Part shown: positions 12,136 through 24,786 of the stretch, in pieces
How positions within the stretch are numbered: the first letter of the stretch is position 1
How the letters are laid out: every line of letters begins with the position of its first letter
Assembly: GCA_025201765.1 (NCBI GenBank)
Contig: MU623473.1
Location: 1-64,000, forward strand
From: Daldinia sp. FL1419
Lineage: Eukaryota; Ascomycota; Sordariomycetes; Xylariales; Hypoxylaceae
Length of the DNA: 64,000 nucleotides
Reading direction: 5' to 3'
Notes under the pieces: generated by a model
What the model was told of the DNA's origin: nothing
Databases searched by the model: none
What the model saw: only the letters and a program-made list of their open reading frames with translations
Translations under genes and position numbers: made by a program

Positions 12136-14156
12136 CTATTGCCCGATCTGCGGACTGGCTAACGGGCTCACGGCATCAAGAGGAGCATGGTGAAGTGCTG
12201 GCTGCCCTTCTGCTTCGCCATATTGCCCATTTTCTTTCTTTTCCAGTACCTCATTAACCCATACAGCGACCTCCTCATCTTCCGTACTTGAATGACTGAG
12301 GTCCAATTTTCCAGCAGCACCGGCAACTGCTTCAGCACTAGCATCATTTTCGTCTATCTCCTCGTCTTCTTCCGTGATAGTCTCCGGCTTCGTTAAATCT
12401 TCGATCCATTCGGAGGCTAACAAAGCTTGATAAGTTGGCCTAAGTTTAGGCACCTTATTGAGACAACCGTGAACAAATGTCCGTGCAGCTTCGGAATATC
12501 GATCCGGCAAATCGGGAGGATCACCTTCGACGATCGCCTACGGAATAGCGTTAGCATATTTAAATCTTGTAGGCCCGGATCCTGTTATAGACTTACACTG
12601 AGCTGACTGAAAATCGTCGAGGATACTTCAGGCGGATAGGGGTATTTCCCCATGCCGCATTCAATGATTGTCAAGCCTAAACTCCATATGTCGCTTTGTA
12701 CACTATACGTGCCATCTCCGGCACCAGTTTGCATGAACGCTCCGCCGGAGATTCGTTCGGGCGCCATGTAACTTTGACATCCGATGTTGGTTTTGGCAAT
12801 ACTCGCTACCAGATTACCACTTACACCAAAGTCGCAGATTTTTACTTGTCCGCGAGTGTTTATGAGGATATTCGTGGGCTTGACGTCGCGATGGATGATG
12901 TTGTGCTTATCCTTCAGCTCTTTAAGACCCATTACAGTGCAATACGTAATTTTACGAAGCACATTTTCCGGGATTCCTCCCGAATAGAGTTTGTCGATAG
13001 AACCTCCATCCATGTATTCGAGACACATATACACAGCGCTTTCCTGAAAGAAGGCCCCGAAAAATTCGATAATATAAGGTGACGCGCATTCGTGTAAGAT
13101 TACCAATTCCTTCAATATGGTCGCCAGCTTTGCCTCGTCTAGTTCCAGCCGTATCTCTTTCATAGCCATAACCATACCGCTAGTAGACCCGACTTTGGTC
13201 TCGGTATCTGCCTTGTCTTGCGTGCTCGTAGACACACCCGGCAGGGAAGCAGATTTAAACCCAGAAAGGCCGGGACCGAAGCGCGGGACCCTTGGTTTCG
13301 TATGCCTCACCTTATAGACTGTGCCATAATTACCTTTTCCTAACTCATCTAGCTTCTCGACTTCGTCAAGCGATATTCTGAATACAGATCCGTCGGAAAA
13401 ATCGACCCCCTTGTTAGTAATAATCGCTTTGCCTTTGAACGTTAGGTATCCCTTTTCCGAGTCGATGTACTCTTCGAACTGCTTCATTTGTGACATGTGG
13501 GCATTTCCGTTTTGAATAGGCGCTACCTGAGGGCCGGAATTTGCGCCGCCGGATATGGGAGAAGCAGGAGGAGCTCCGCCCATATCTCCAAGCTTGAAAC
13601 CAAACCGTCTTTTGCCTGCCAAACCTCCGCCTCCGGGGGGAATCGAGGGTACCGTGGGGGCTGATTTCGGAAACGAAGGCGCAGCAGGCCTCTGAATACC
13701 CCCAGGCATTTGTAGGCGCCCGGGTAGGCCACCTACCACCGAACCGCCTGGGGAAGCCCCGGTAGGCGGAGTAGCTTGGTGCGAATTCAAAGGGGAACTG
13801 CCCTGACGTGACAGATGAAAAGCCCGCATCTTCGCGTTCAAATCTTCCGGTAAGCGACCACTAGACATGTGCGCGGCAGTGGCAGCTGCCGCGGGGCGCC
13901 TCGCATTAGACAGAACGCCTAAATGAGTAGAGGAAGCAGACATTGGGTGGCCCGGATTCTGAGGATCGGAAACGGACCGTAACGAAGGCATTCTCTTAGG
14001 TGCCTCGGGATTAACTTCGTTGGGCGTTTCGAGAGGTGTACTTGCTTCTGAGGAGTTGATAGAACCGGGTGAGGCGGGGCTACCCAGAACGTCCCTATCG
14101 ATCAGTTCGTCAGGTGTTGCAGGCACCGAATCCGGATCGTCATGTATACCGGCCAT
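12136..14156 (-). CDS. pbs2: Osmosensing MAP kinase kinase, Pbs2 class
   Basis: Two exons on the minus strand: 14156-12597 and 12537-12136, with a 59-nt intron (GTAAGT, CTAAC branch, TAG), giving 653 residues. Residues 1-225 are a disordered Ser/Pro/Gly-rich N-terminus. The dual-specificity kinase domain starts near 268: Gly-rich loop GKGNYGTVYKV (273-283), catalytic Lys333 in MAMKEI, HRDVKPTN with Asp424, and DFG at 442-444. The activation loop ASIAKTNIGCQSYMAPER has Ser452 and Thr456 with S-x3-T spacing, as phosphorylated in MAPKKs. After the intron, AIVEGDPPDLPDRYSE continues the C-lobe, followed by an acidic tail. The segment SGNLVASIAKTNIG and the overall length point to Pbs2 (OS-5 in Neurospora, PbsB in Aspergillus) rather than the Ste7 or Mkk1 classes. 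It would relay hyperosmotic signals from Ssk2-type MAPKKKs to Hog1 in the cytosol. The start ATG was chosen because the disordered N-terminus (MAGIHDDPDSVPATP) is continuous with it and upstream sequence is low in coding character. Confidence 0.93.
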
Positions 14157-14855
14157 GGTGAGGTAAGGTTATAGGGTAAAGGAAAAAGATATCAAACAGC
14201 GCGCCTCTACTATCATCACCAAGGAGCAGTTTTTGGTAAATATATCTATTGTTAATTACCGGAGTAGAAGGCGGTCTGGTGAGATTGGTTTGCTAGTTGG
14301 CGGGGAATAGCGCAAACCGGCGTTTAATTAAAAAAAAAATTTAAAAAAAGAATTATGACGATGGGGCAGCTCGGCGACCGAAAACGCAGGTCAGGTTGGG
14401 CGTCTAAAGATCGAAGAAAAAATTCTACACGAAAGTGGCAAAGGTGCAATACCGATTCGTCGGCACAAGGGTCTTGAGTCGTTCTACAATAAAGATAATT
14501 TTATTAGCGGTCTGTACATAAGTAGTGTTATCCACGGAATCGGAGCGTATGCCGGACTCTTCGGGTAGACATGGTAAGGTAAGGTAATAAAGGTGGGAGG
14601 GTTTATTTTGAAGAGGGTGTAACTTGACTGCTTGAGGGAGGGTAAACTTGGCGAAGGGTTATTTGATTGGGTTTCTATTTCTCTGGGTTCCATCTCGGAC
14701 AACAACCTAGGACTACCCTGGGGACTACCCTAGGGACTGACTACCTTAGGTTAGGTTTATTCATCTGACAAACCAGAAATCACAAGCTGCAACCTGCAAC
14801 CTGCAACCTGCAAGTTGTGACCCGTAACCCGCAACCCGTAGCCCGAAAGGAAGCA

Positions 14856-14858
<3 letters not shown>

Positions 14859-14886
<28 letters not shown>
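14859..14886 (+). repeat. Poly-A run (28 nt)
   Basis: An uninterrupted A-tract follows short tandem copies of CTGCAAC and CCCGTAACCCG-like units. It is non-coding simple repeat. Confidence 0.8.
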
Positions 14887-15090
14887 CAAAGCAAAAGGCA
14901 GCAGTAAAAGTCAATGCAGGGCTGCACGAACCTGTTCAATTCCGAGACACTAGCTTAAGCTGTCCGATTGTGGTATTCATAAGCCGTCAACCTCTCTTCT
15001 TTTTTCCCGTTCTTCTCAGCCGTATGTAAGAGGCGGCTAATCTTTCCGTATGGATACCCTAAAAGGTCTCTTCTTTTTGGTGGGAATAAA

Positions 15091-15110
15091 GAGAAAGAGA
15101 GAGGGAGAGG

Positions 15111-15148
<38 letters not shown>
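15091..15148 (+). repeat. GA-rich microsatellite
   Basis: GAGA-type repeats with GGGA and GATA interruptions. Apparent open frames across it are translations of the repeat. Confidence 0.85.
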
Positions 15149-15149
<1 letters not shown>

Positions 15150-18100
15150 TGCGTGTGTGTATACTATGTATATATAGATGACTGGTATGGAGGGTTGATA
15201 GAGTAGGTAGTCGTAACAATAGTTAACTGTTGTTATATGTGTATGATTACATATCTATAGGTAGGTACGTAGGGGCAGGGTGGGATGTACGTAGGTAAGG
15301 TACCTAAGGTGTGTCGGTATGATACCTATGGACGTAGGTACGTATTGGATGTATGTATGTACCTATGTATGTACCTATGTTATCTTATATTACCTTGTGT
15401 TATGTGCAAGGCGAGTGGCTGTAAGAAGAGGTAGGGTTTCCCTCTTTTTTGTTTTTTCCTCCTCTGCTTAAGAAAACGAACATACGAATGTTGTAAGCGG
15501 CCGAGGCTTAAAGATGGTAAATGGCACCACAATATGTCAACTATATAATGTGAAAATGGGTCACCCCCATTAGAAATTGTTCAAATTAACAAAGAAGATG
15601 GTTTGTGGGATTGTGGAACCTTTTAGGTTAGACGTGTCTCCTCTTCCTTGGACCCTCAAAACCAGGACCTTGGATACGATGGAGGAAGTGTTTGCCGAAT
15701 TTAGTAGCTAAGATTGACCTTGTTCCGTACCAGTTGATATTATAGACTTCCTGATCACCCTTTTTTCCCCTTCCGGGGGGTTTTTTTTTCGATTCTTTCT
15801 TTCTAGTTGGAGAAGGATGATTTAATGATGGGGAACAATGTCAATCAGGTAATAGCCAGCTGTAAATTTTTACTGGTCGGTTTGTCTAAAGGATGCCCCG
15901 CGTTTCTGGTTTCAGAGACGCTGATTACCCTACTATAAGTCTTCACGTGGTCATAGCTTAGAGCTTCTTTTGGGGGAGTTTGGGGCTACCTTAACTAACA
16001 GATTGATCCAATCAAGTAGTCCCGATAGGATTGTATAATAAGTACGAAACAATGATAAAAGAAAAATGATAGCCTATTCTAGCCGCTGATCATCAGAGAT
16101 CGAATTCTTGTGAACTCGATCTATTTGCTTCTTTTTTTGCCCTAACCTAACACCCATAATATCCTACATATTTATTAATAACATAAGTGCCGTCATCAAT
16201 CAAATCAAACCATGTATTCGCACATTATGCGATCCTGATATATGGTGCGGTGCTTAAACGACGCTGGCGACGAGAAGAAAATATGATATCATTGACGTCA
16301 TATATATGGGGCGGCCAAGTTCACGGCCGACCATGCGATACCTGCCGTGTGCTATCATGCGCTGTTATGCGCTGACACGGCTTATACCAGTTAGTGCGTA
16401 AACCGCTGGATAAGGTAACTTGAAGAAGAAGAATAAGCGCGAGGCTCTAACGAGTTAAAATGTGATTGGGAAAAAAAAAAAAAAAAAACCTTGAGGCATA
16501 CTTTACTTAGGTACTTACCTATCTACCTACCTAGGTGTACATAGGGTGGCTTAGGAGGTGGTGATTTAGGTGGGGGAGGTATCACAATTATCACGAGCCA
16601 ATTTAGAGACGCAGTCAGGGAATGGTTTGAGTATGCCCGCAATGCATCATACAGCACCATCATTTCTAGTGCAAACCAATACCAACGTCGATAGCAACTC
16701 GGTGATCTTTTCCCTTATAATAGCTGGCCACCCCGCAAATGATGCTGTCAAAATGGTAATGCAACGTACGTAGATCTCAGGCTGCATAGAATTCCTATGC
16801 GATGTAAGCCATTCTCGCCAGTTAAGTGTAACATTCTGGCCGTCCGTTGTGGTCTATAAAAATGAAGTATCTTATCTGCTTGATATACTTCTTACGTTAA
16901 GCACCTAAGGCACCTACTAAAGGAGGAATGTATGCAAAGAGATATGTCCAGCCAAGGGATTATTAGCTGCATGTAGGGGACTAATGCAAAGTGAATACCA
17001 CTGTGAACATTAAGTGCAGATACGGATATATGTATAGATTATGCATAGAAATTATGCCAAGCACGTTCTTCTATGATGTTGTAAGAATGAGAGAGAACTT
17101 TAAGCCTGGAAGCCAATAGGTAACTATAGTTACATAGTAGGTATCTGCACATCTATACAATGGCAGAATGGGTGGTCCAATCTGTGTCCAGCGAATGTGG
17201 ATAAATAGACCTGCCTAGTCCAAGTTCACCTTGGAGCATTAAGTAATCCCCTCAAGCCACACATAGATTACGTACCCTTGCATACCATCACTTGCGCAAG
17301 GCAGTGATAGAATCGATAAGATTGAATAACGTCATCGCCACCATCGTCATCACCTCAACCCAATCACCTCCAATCACCCCAAAATACAACACTGCCTTCC
17401 TTACACGTCGTCTGTAGGCGTGTAGGCAGATGTGTAGGTGGGAAAAGCAGGAATTACGATATTACTTTCGATAGGTTGCATTGTTTATGTACCTAGGCTA
17501 TAGGATCGGAGATGAGGCCGGTCTTGTAAAATCTGTCTAAGACTCACCATGTGGTAACATTGCGTCGCCTTTCTATCTGATTGATGATTTGGCTTTTCCG
17601 TCTTTTCTGTCCTTTCTGTCCGTGGCCAAATTCGGTTGCTATTCAGCTAACCTCGTCAGCGCTTGCAATTTAACAAGACGTCATCGTGCTTCGGCAGCCA
17701 TATTATACCGTTTGAATTTTGTTTGTAGATGACATCGTTGAATATGTGGCTTATAATTACCGCCTCAATGAGGTTCGGAATACAAATGTCGCACATTCCT
17801 TCAGAGCTACCCAAACACAACCTGGACAAAGTCGCTACCTATTAAGTTAAAGCAAATGGCTTCTCAGCCTCTCAGCGCAGTGTGACGAGTAATTCTTTTG
17901 CCCAGAAATCGTCATCATTGCGCGTCGGCGGGGTTCTGGCGGTATCATAAAGCGCCGTCAACTCTTGAGCGACCTATTACAATCCGCATATGGCACTAAG
18001 TCATAGAAGCTAATAGATACCCGTATCTACCAAGACTTCCACATTGTGCTAAGGTATTAATACATTAATCGCATCATCATAACAAAAGATCTACCCTTGA

Positions 18101-18349
18101 GGTTTAAAGCACAATAAAGAAAGAAGGAAATAAAGATTATCCCTTTTCCGATTGATCGATTGATCGATATGATTAGATATCAACTCTCCTATATTTTTAT
18201 TTTATTAGCACACCTCTGCCAGGATAGAGTTACGGAGGGCTTACAGGTGGTTGCCTGTCGGGAGGCTCGCGTACGAGATTGACGATAATTGAGAGAGAGG
18301 CTAATCTAATTACAGGTGGGGAATTCTAGGGTTTTGTACATAGGCAGTA

Positions 18350-18773
18350 GGCCCCGAATTTTAATGGCGCGGTCTTGGCATTTTACCCCCAAAATTGCGA
18401 AAGAAACAACATATTTAATTCAACACAATAAATATAAATAAAATCCTACAAATTTCAGAAAAATGATCAATAGGTTCTATTTTGAATTATCTATTTATTC
18501 ATATTTTTATTATTCTTATAACCTTAGATTTCACTGAGTTGTGTTGAGTAATAGTATAATCCTTGAAACCTATTTTAACACTTTATATTTAAACCAAAAT
18601 TATAAACGTATCTTTATAGCAACTAAAAATTTAAAATTACGGATATGTAAAGAAGCTTTTTACGAATAAAATCATAATTTTTATAATTTTTTATATCATT
18701 GTTTTGGTTGTAGAATTGTTATATATTCTAAAGGAATTGAAATGCCAAGACCGCGCCATTAAAATTCGGGACC
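18350..18773. mobile_element. MITE-like element with 31-bp terminal inverted repeats
   Basis: The left end CCCGAATTTTAATGGCGCGG (from 18353, continuing TCTTGGCATTT) is repeated in exact inverse orientation at the right end (18740-18770), giving 31 perfect base pairs; two further bases on each side (GG..CC) nearly extend it. The interior of about 350 bp is AT-rich and non-coding, so this would be a non-autonomous DNA transposon about 420 bp long. I could not find a clear target-site duplication at either possible boundary, so the superfamily cannot be assigned. The terminal repeats keep CpG and GC-rich sequence while the interior is AT-rich. Confidence 0.7.
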
Positions 18774-18900
18774 GGCTGATAGGTAGCGCTGCAAGCGCAC
18801 GTACCACATGGTGAACCCACTGTTGCTTAGGGCGGTGGAAGCCGCTAACATTTACTATCCTGGCGGAGGTGTACTGCCACAATTTTCACAACCAATCAGA

Positions 18901-19108
18901 TCTTTAAAACTGCCCCGCAATTAGCAACATTTTCTTTCACTAACTATTTTATTGTATACATTTTGCAAGATATATAAATAAAATAAAAAAGTTGTATAGA
19001 ATGCGTTCTATTAAATAATATTAATTATTAATACTTTTATATAGTAGTTAGTAAAAATTTTCAATTAATTCTATAAGAAATTCATTGGATATGCGTTAAT
19101 GTATGGCT
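18901..19108. repeat. AT-rich segment between two copies of AACCAATCAGA
   Basis: An 11-base direct repeat AACCAATCAGA occurs at 18890-18900 and at 19109-19119, bracketing about 208 bp of AT-rich DNA. This resembles an insertion with target-site duplication, but I see no terminal inverted repeats or coding sequence inside. A chance CCAAT-box pair is an alternative. Confidence 0.3.
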
Positions 19109-20450
19109 AACCAATCAGAGGCCAGGCCTATCTGTGGCTGCTATCTGTTTCCCTATTCCCTCCTTAGAGTGAGTGCCTGCGCGAACGGGGCACATAGCTA
19201 GTAACTAATAAGACACCTAAAAAGCTAGTTAGTATTAAGATACCTATTAATATACATGGTAGGTACCTATAGTGTAAACGGATTGGAGGCGTCATAGCGT
19301 ATGTATAGTTGCAGTCTGCTCCAGAATCTGTCAATAAGGCAAAGTGAGGTAAATGAGGTCTCCAATTCTGCGCCAATGCGGCCAGCACCGTTTTATTTTC
19401 TACCTTAGATTATTATGTACTCTATCTATACATTTATTTAACCCCTACATTTGCGACAATAGGACCCTGAAGGCTTGTTTTGCCCTTCTAAATAAACCAA
19501 TCACTTAGCGTAGTTAAATGTTCCATCTAAAATTGTTTCATACAATACAGTGGACCTGCAGGTCTTGCCGGCGCAGGTGCAACCTCTACCATGCACGGGT
19601 AGCTTCATCCAGCCTTCCAGGTGCTACGTACAATACACTAGTACTTACGGTACTTGTTCACGCTAACCACTGTAAGGAATGCGCTTCAATGTTTCACTGG
19701 TAACTTTAACGGGACTTATCTCGTTCGAGATCTCCAGGGCGCAGGCTAAGATCAGCGGTTTAGGTCCAGGTATCTTCGCTGTATTGATCGTTGTATCCTT
19801 CGTCGTAATTCTTGGCTTGTAGTATCCTTCGGAGCTCAAGGTCCTTTTCCATCACTTTTTTCCTTTTTTCATTCCATGTATTCCTAATTCACTCATTTAA
19901 TTCTTCTGGGCACCGCTGCCAACTCGTATTAATAAAGAAACAGCAGTTTCTGTCACATAGCCGCCTAATCGTTTCCTCTTTTTCTTCCTTTATCCCATTT
20001 CCATTTACTAATCTTCTCTATTTTAAGCGTTAGCAAAATAGCCCTTTTTTTAACCCCTTTCATATTCTCAAACGCTTTCTATCGCGTCAGTGGCTTTGCA
20101 GCTGGTCTGAATAGCCCGTACTAGGTTTCTAGGCGAAATCAACATATTATAATTTCGTTCTGGAGATCGAAAGGCCGACCAACATATTCGAAGATAGGCG
20201 TCATCTTCGAGTGCTATTCAACCAATTCATCTATACGAAGCCAAATCCCGAGGTTCCGGTTCGTTGGACATCCGGTTCAACCGCTTCCAGCGTGCGACAA
20301 CTGTAGAACCAGCAGTAACAGTAGTACAAGTCATCCTTGGTCACCCTAGATCCTTCAAGCCCAGCAAATATGATAGACTTGTCAAGCACTAGGCCAACCT
20401 CCTTCAGGGTTAACAATGCCTTGGCAGGTTGGACCTCTGGTGTGCCAGTC

Positions 20451-22188
20451 ATGGCAATAGAGAACACTCACGACTCTCATCCTTCCATCGATCATCTAAT
20501 CCTACTAGTCTTCGAGGCCGTGCTTGAAGTTGTCTGCGTTAGCTTACCTGGATATATCATTGCAAGGCTAGGTCACTTTGATGCCGACAAACAAAAGTTC
20601 CTGGCAAATCTCAACGTCATGCTTTTTACGCCATGCCTAAGTATGCGCATATAATCGCACCCTTCTTTTACATGTTGCTAACAAATAAATAGTTTTCACG
20701 AAATTAGCATCACAACTCAATGCCGACAAACTTATCGACCTCGCAGTTATACCCTTTATCTTTATCGTTCAAACCGGCGTATCTTACCTAGTATCTATAT
20801 GTGTCTCGAAAGCATTCCGATTTGGCAAGCGCCCTGGGAATTTTGTCACGGCTATGGGTGTATTTGGAAACTCAAACTCGCTACCAATTTCGCTCGTAGT
20901 TTCGCTCTCGCAAACCTTGAAGGGGCTCCACTGGGACAGGATACCGGGCGACAATGATGACGAAGTGGCGGCGCGCGGTATTTTATATCTCTTGATATTT
21001 CAGCAGCTTGGACAACTGGTCAGGTGGAGCTGGGGATACCATGTTTTACTAGCTCCTAAGAGCAAATACGAGGAGTACCAGGATGAGACGATAGAAGAGG
21101 GCAGATATAGAGACGAAGTACCTCAAGACGGAGTTTTGATTCCTGGTCTGGACGGAAACGTTACTGAGAACGAGGGTCATGACGACTCGGATGGCTCGGA
21201 CGAGTCGGACGTATACGAACCAGCCGGTCGAACCCCCGTGGCCGGGACGTCAGTAGCATCCCCCGCCGATTCAGACGATGAGACCACTCCAAGAAAGCGA
21301 CCAACGAAGAAGTGTGACAGTGGTTCTCGTTCCCCCAACGGTTACTCCGCAACGGCCGAGCCTGACAATATGACATTGTTTCCTCGAATGCAGGACCTGA
21401 GTGACACGGATATCCCAAGCGGAGTCGAAGGTTACTACGCGCGGGCTTGCTTTGGGGTTAAAAAGGCCACGGTGTCTGTCGAGCACTGTGTTGTCCGGCT
21501 TTCTACACGCGCATACAAAGGTTTACCCAGTCCCATCCAAAACGGTCTAGCTAGGGTATGGGGATGGTGGCTCCGAGTGTACAACTTTTTATGGGAGTTT
21601 ATGAATCCACCTTTATGGGCCATGTTGATCGCTATCATCGTGGCTTCGGTACCTGATTTGCAGCGACTTTTTTTCCAAGAAGGGACGTTTGTCAACAACA
21701 GCGTAACCAGAGCAGTATCGCAAAGTGGCGGTGTCGCCGTACCTCTTATTCTAGTGGTTCTAGGTGCCAACCTAGCCCGAAATACGCAAGCTCAAGAGAC
21801 CAACGACCCCGAAGAACAACAGATTGGAAAACGTCTCTTGGTAGCTTCGCTCATCAGCCGCATGTTACTCCCTACCATCATCATGGCACCTATTCTAGCG
21901 CTCGTTGCTAAATATGTTCCCGTCAGCATCCTTGACGACCCAATATTCATTATTGTCTGCTTTCTGCTCACGGGCGCGCCGAGCGCTCTACAGCTGGCTC
22001 AAATTTGCCAAATCAACGAGGTATACGAAGGGGTCATGTCAAAGATTTTATTCCAAAGCTACGTCATCTGGTAAGTTTTCTATAATACGCTGCATAAACA
22101 GGTTTGAATATTAACAGTATATAGGATTCTCCCTTCAACGTTAGCGCTCGTAATGATGGCGCTCGAGACGGTGGAGTGGGCACGATGA
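20451..22188 (+). CDS. PIN-like / auxin efflux carrier family (Mem_trans) transporter
   Basis: Three exons: 20451-20640, 20693-22070 and 22125-22188, with introns of 52 nt (GTATGC, GCTAACA branch, TAG) and 54 nt (GTAAGT, TTAAC, TAG), giving 543 residues. Hydrophobic spans fill about 13-40, 47-66, 78-103 and 157-180. A conserved FGNSNSLPIS motif lies at 121-130, as in the ECM3-type fungal members of PF03547. A long acidic, Ser/Asp-rich cytosolic loop (about 187-370) separates the N- and C-terminal halves, and five or so further spans follow, ending SYVIWILPSTLALVMMALETV. The last join rebuilds Trp523 (TG|G) and restores the conserved C-terminal span. The start MAIENTHD was preferred over upstream in-frame Met codons because the family usually starts shortly before the first span. 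The family is thought to move organic solutes across ER or plasma membranes; the substrate here is unknown. Confidence 0.88.
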
Positions 22189-23344
22189 TAGGAATACCAT
22201 TATTTGGTATCCAACCTCTTGTACACTTGTATTATATAATAATGTGCGATGTCCGGGAAAAAAGGAAAGCAAGAAAAATCAGCTCGAGCGACGGTCCGGC
22301 GTTAAGGTAGAAAGGTATTGATTAACTTTGCGTCTCAGCTATGGCCCGAAACACCCCGATCGAGTGCGAGACATGACCAACTCCATTGTGTCGTGACCAA
22401 GCTTGGCGCGGGGAGGACCGAGGCAACCAGATTAATACTCGTGGAAAGTCCAAAGTCCTCGCACATAAAGAGAGGCCCATTACATAGAGCTACTCTTCAA
22501 TAGAGAACTCTCTGGGTTTAGGTTCCGAGTATTAGCTGGCCCGTTGCTCCCTCCCACATTAAGTGAGAAGGGGTTCGGCAACTCAGGTCAAGGCTCGGGA
22601 GGTGTGTGATGGCTACGCGAACAGACGAATCTGTGTGATGTGCGATGGTAACAATATATGGCATGGACATTGTATATGAATAATACAATTTGTAACTATA
22701 TATAAATCATAACAAAAAAGGAGCGACGTTGAACTTGAGCCTAGTCACGAGATTAGAGTAACAAGTCACAGCATATGTACCTAACTAATATAATCTTGAT
22801 AAGAGGTATATGTATCAAACATCTTATACTGTCGTAATCTAGGGTTGAGGCATTCTGTATATCAGATATATATGTGGAAATTAGGTCATCTACAATGTAT
22901 CGGAAGGCGTCTCTAGTATCTACCGGTCTCTACATCTAGACGTACTAATGATGTACCCCACCGCCCACGGCATCATACGTTAGATAACATGGACCCCGCC
23001 ATACGATGGATATGGAAACCGCAGGTATGGTGGAAGTACCTAGATGTACACCACATATGTACCTGCCTTGTGTATATGTAGTTCGTAGGTAGCCTTATCA
23101 CGCCGTTCTTGATTTATAAAAAAAAAAAAAAAAATGATGCAACTTAAGAATTTATTTAACCTTCAACTTCCATACATTTAAACCCCGAATATAAGAGGCC
23201 ATTCAGAATTACCATTTCGGCTCTTTGTCTTACAAACATCGACATTGTTATTCGTTGTTTCTGATCCACTAGGTACTCAACATAGGTCGCAGAAAGAGAC
23301 CTCGCCATCAAAAAGGGCAAAAACCGCATCCGCGGCCAAGAAAG
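22189..23344. other. Intergenic between carrier and sirtuin genes
   Basis: Tandem-oriented neighbours are separated by about 1.15 kb. It contains a 17-A run at 23118-23134 and TACCTA-type motifs (around 23035-23065). The final 200 bases are presumably the promoter and leader of the sirtuin. No additional gene is supported. Confidence 0.5.
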
Positions 23345-24786
23345 ATGGGTCAAGAGACATCGCATCTCATCGACCCGGACACGCCGCCGGAAACATTATC
23401 AGAGCGTAGTCTTCGTGCTGTCGCGCAGTTCATCAAGGATGGCGGCGCAAAAAATATTGTTGTCATGACCGGTGCCGGTATTTCTACCGCAGCTGGAAGT
23501 GAGTTCATGATTTTTTTTTTCCTTCCTTCTTCTTGAATCTCATATAAATATCATTGTATCTGCCTAGATTTCACGAGCCAGCCTCGTCCCATAACACTCG
23601 TACTTATTACGATGTAGTACCCGACTTTCGCTCCCCTAAGACGGGTTTATACCATAACCTTTCTCGCTTCAACCTCCCTCATCCGGAGGCCGTCTTTGAG
23701 ATCGACTTCTTCCGCACTAATCCGGAGCCTTTCTATCTGCTGGCCAAGGAGTTATACCCTGGAAACTTTAGCCCGACGGTATCTCACGCATTCATTGCGC
23801 TACTTGCTAAAAAGGGATTGCTTCGCATGCTATTCACTCAGAATATCGACTGCTTAGAGCGTGCTGCTGGTGTACCTCCTGAGAAGATAGTTGAGGCCCA
23901 CGGAAGTTTCGCCACGCAACGTTGTATTGACTGCCACACTGTGTTCCCTGATGGCCTGATGCGCGAACATGTCCAGCGCGGTGAGGCGCCACGCTGTATC
24001 CGTAAAGATTGTGGTGGCCTGGTTAAACCCGACATTGTATTCTTCGGCGAGCAGCTTCCCGAGACGTTTTATAATAACATCTCAGTACCTGACACCGCCG
24101 ACCTAATGCTCGTTATGGGTACCAGTTTGCTCGTGCACCCATTCGCTGGTTTACCTCGCCGGGCGCGAGAGGGTGCTCCTCGCGTGCTTTTCAACCTCGA
24201 GCGCGTAGGCGACATGGGCTCGCGCGCTGATGACGTTTTGGTCCTAGGAGACTGCGACTCCGGGATCCGCAAGCTGGCAGATGAACTAGGTTGGCGCGAT
24301 GAGCTCGAAACAGAATGGAGAGTTGTTGTAGGAGAAAAGGAGGCGAACCGGCAGTTGTCCAAGATGCAGAAGAAGGCGGCGATCCACGACGAACTCGATC
24401 AGCTAGCCGAGGATGTGGAGAATAAGTTGGGCATTTCCGAGGGCGAAGGCGACGAATTCGAAGCTAACGTCGCGAAGCAGGGAGAGGGCACAACGACTCG
24501 TGGAACGCGCGGAACGGATACTATTCAAGAGGGCACTGAGGAGAGCACTGCGCCTAGCGATGCAACACAGCTCGTGGGCGACAGCAAGGCGATTTCAACG
24601 GATAGCACTAAGGGATTGGGTCAGGAGGAAGGTCAAAAGGATGGAGGGAAAGACACGGAGACACGAGAGCAGGTTAACGCGAAGATGAGTTACGAGCCGC
24701 TGCAGTCAGCCAAAGAGAAACCTATCACGGCGGAGGACAGTACTGAGCCAGAGGACAAGGGTGGAGGCGAGAAGCCTACGCCATGA
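23345..24786 (+). CDS. hst2: Sir2-family NAD-dependent protein deacetylase, Hst2-like
   Basis: Two exons: 23345-23498 and 23618-24786, with a 119-nt intron (GTGAGT...TGTAG), giving 440 residues. The join rebuilds TAAGIPDFRSP, the invariant Sir2 block. Visible motifs are GAGIS (43-47), TQNID (125-129), catalytic His146 in EAHGS, the structural zinc site C154-x2-C157...C178-x4-C183, KPDIVFFGE (188-195), and GTS near 219-221. Two acceptor sites precede the chosen one or compete with it; splicing at 23567 gives an immediate stop, so 23617 is favoured. The compact catalytic domain with no N-terminal extension fits the Hst2/SIRT2 class, which removes acetyl groups from lysines using NAD and is largely cytosolic in yeast. 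Residues about 330-440 are an acidic, Gly/Glu/Lys-rich tail with no domain. The start MGQETS fits the N-myristoylation pattern (Gly2, Ser6). Confidence 0.92.

Larger units (their letters stand above)
14157..20450. other. Intergenic, 6.3 kb, with simple repeats and a MITE-like element
   Basis: No supported gene. The left end is the promoter and leader region of the MAPKK. Contents include a CTGCAAC tandem tract (14785-14815), a 28-A run (14859-14886), a GA-rich microsatellite (15091-15148), GTAGGTACGTA-type tracts (15255-15380), an A-run (16471-16488), the inverted-repeat element at 18350-18773, and an AT-rich insert at 18901-19108. The final part (about 19700-20450) is the likely 5' region of the PIN-like carrier. 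Confidence 0.55.

Noticed and set aside
14757..15219. Open frames over poly-A and GA repeats
   Set aside because: They are translations of simple repeats (poly-Lys/Phe, Ser-Leu) and not genes.
23565..23567. Earlier acceptor TAG for the sirtuin intron
   Set aside because: It gives a frame that ends in a stop within 20 codons and loses the conserved IPDFRSP block.
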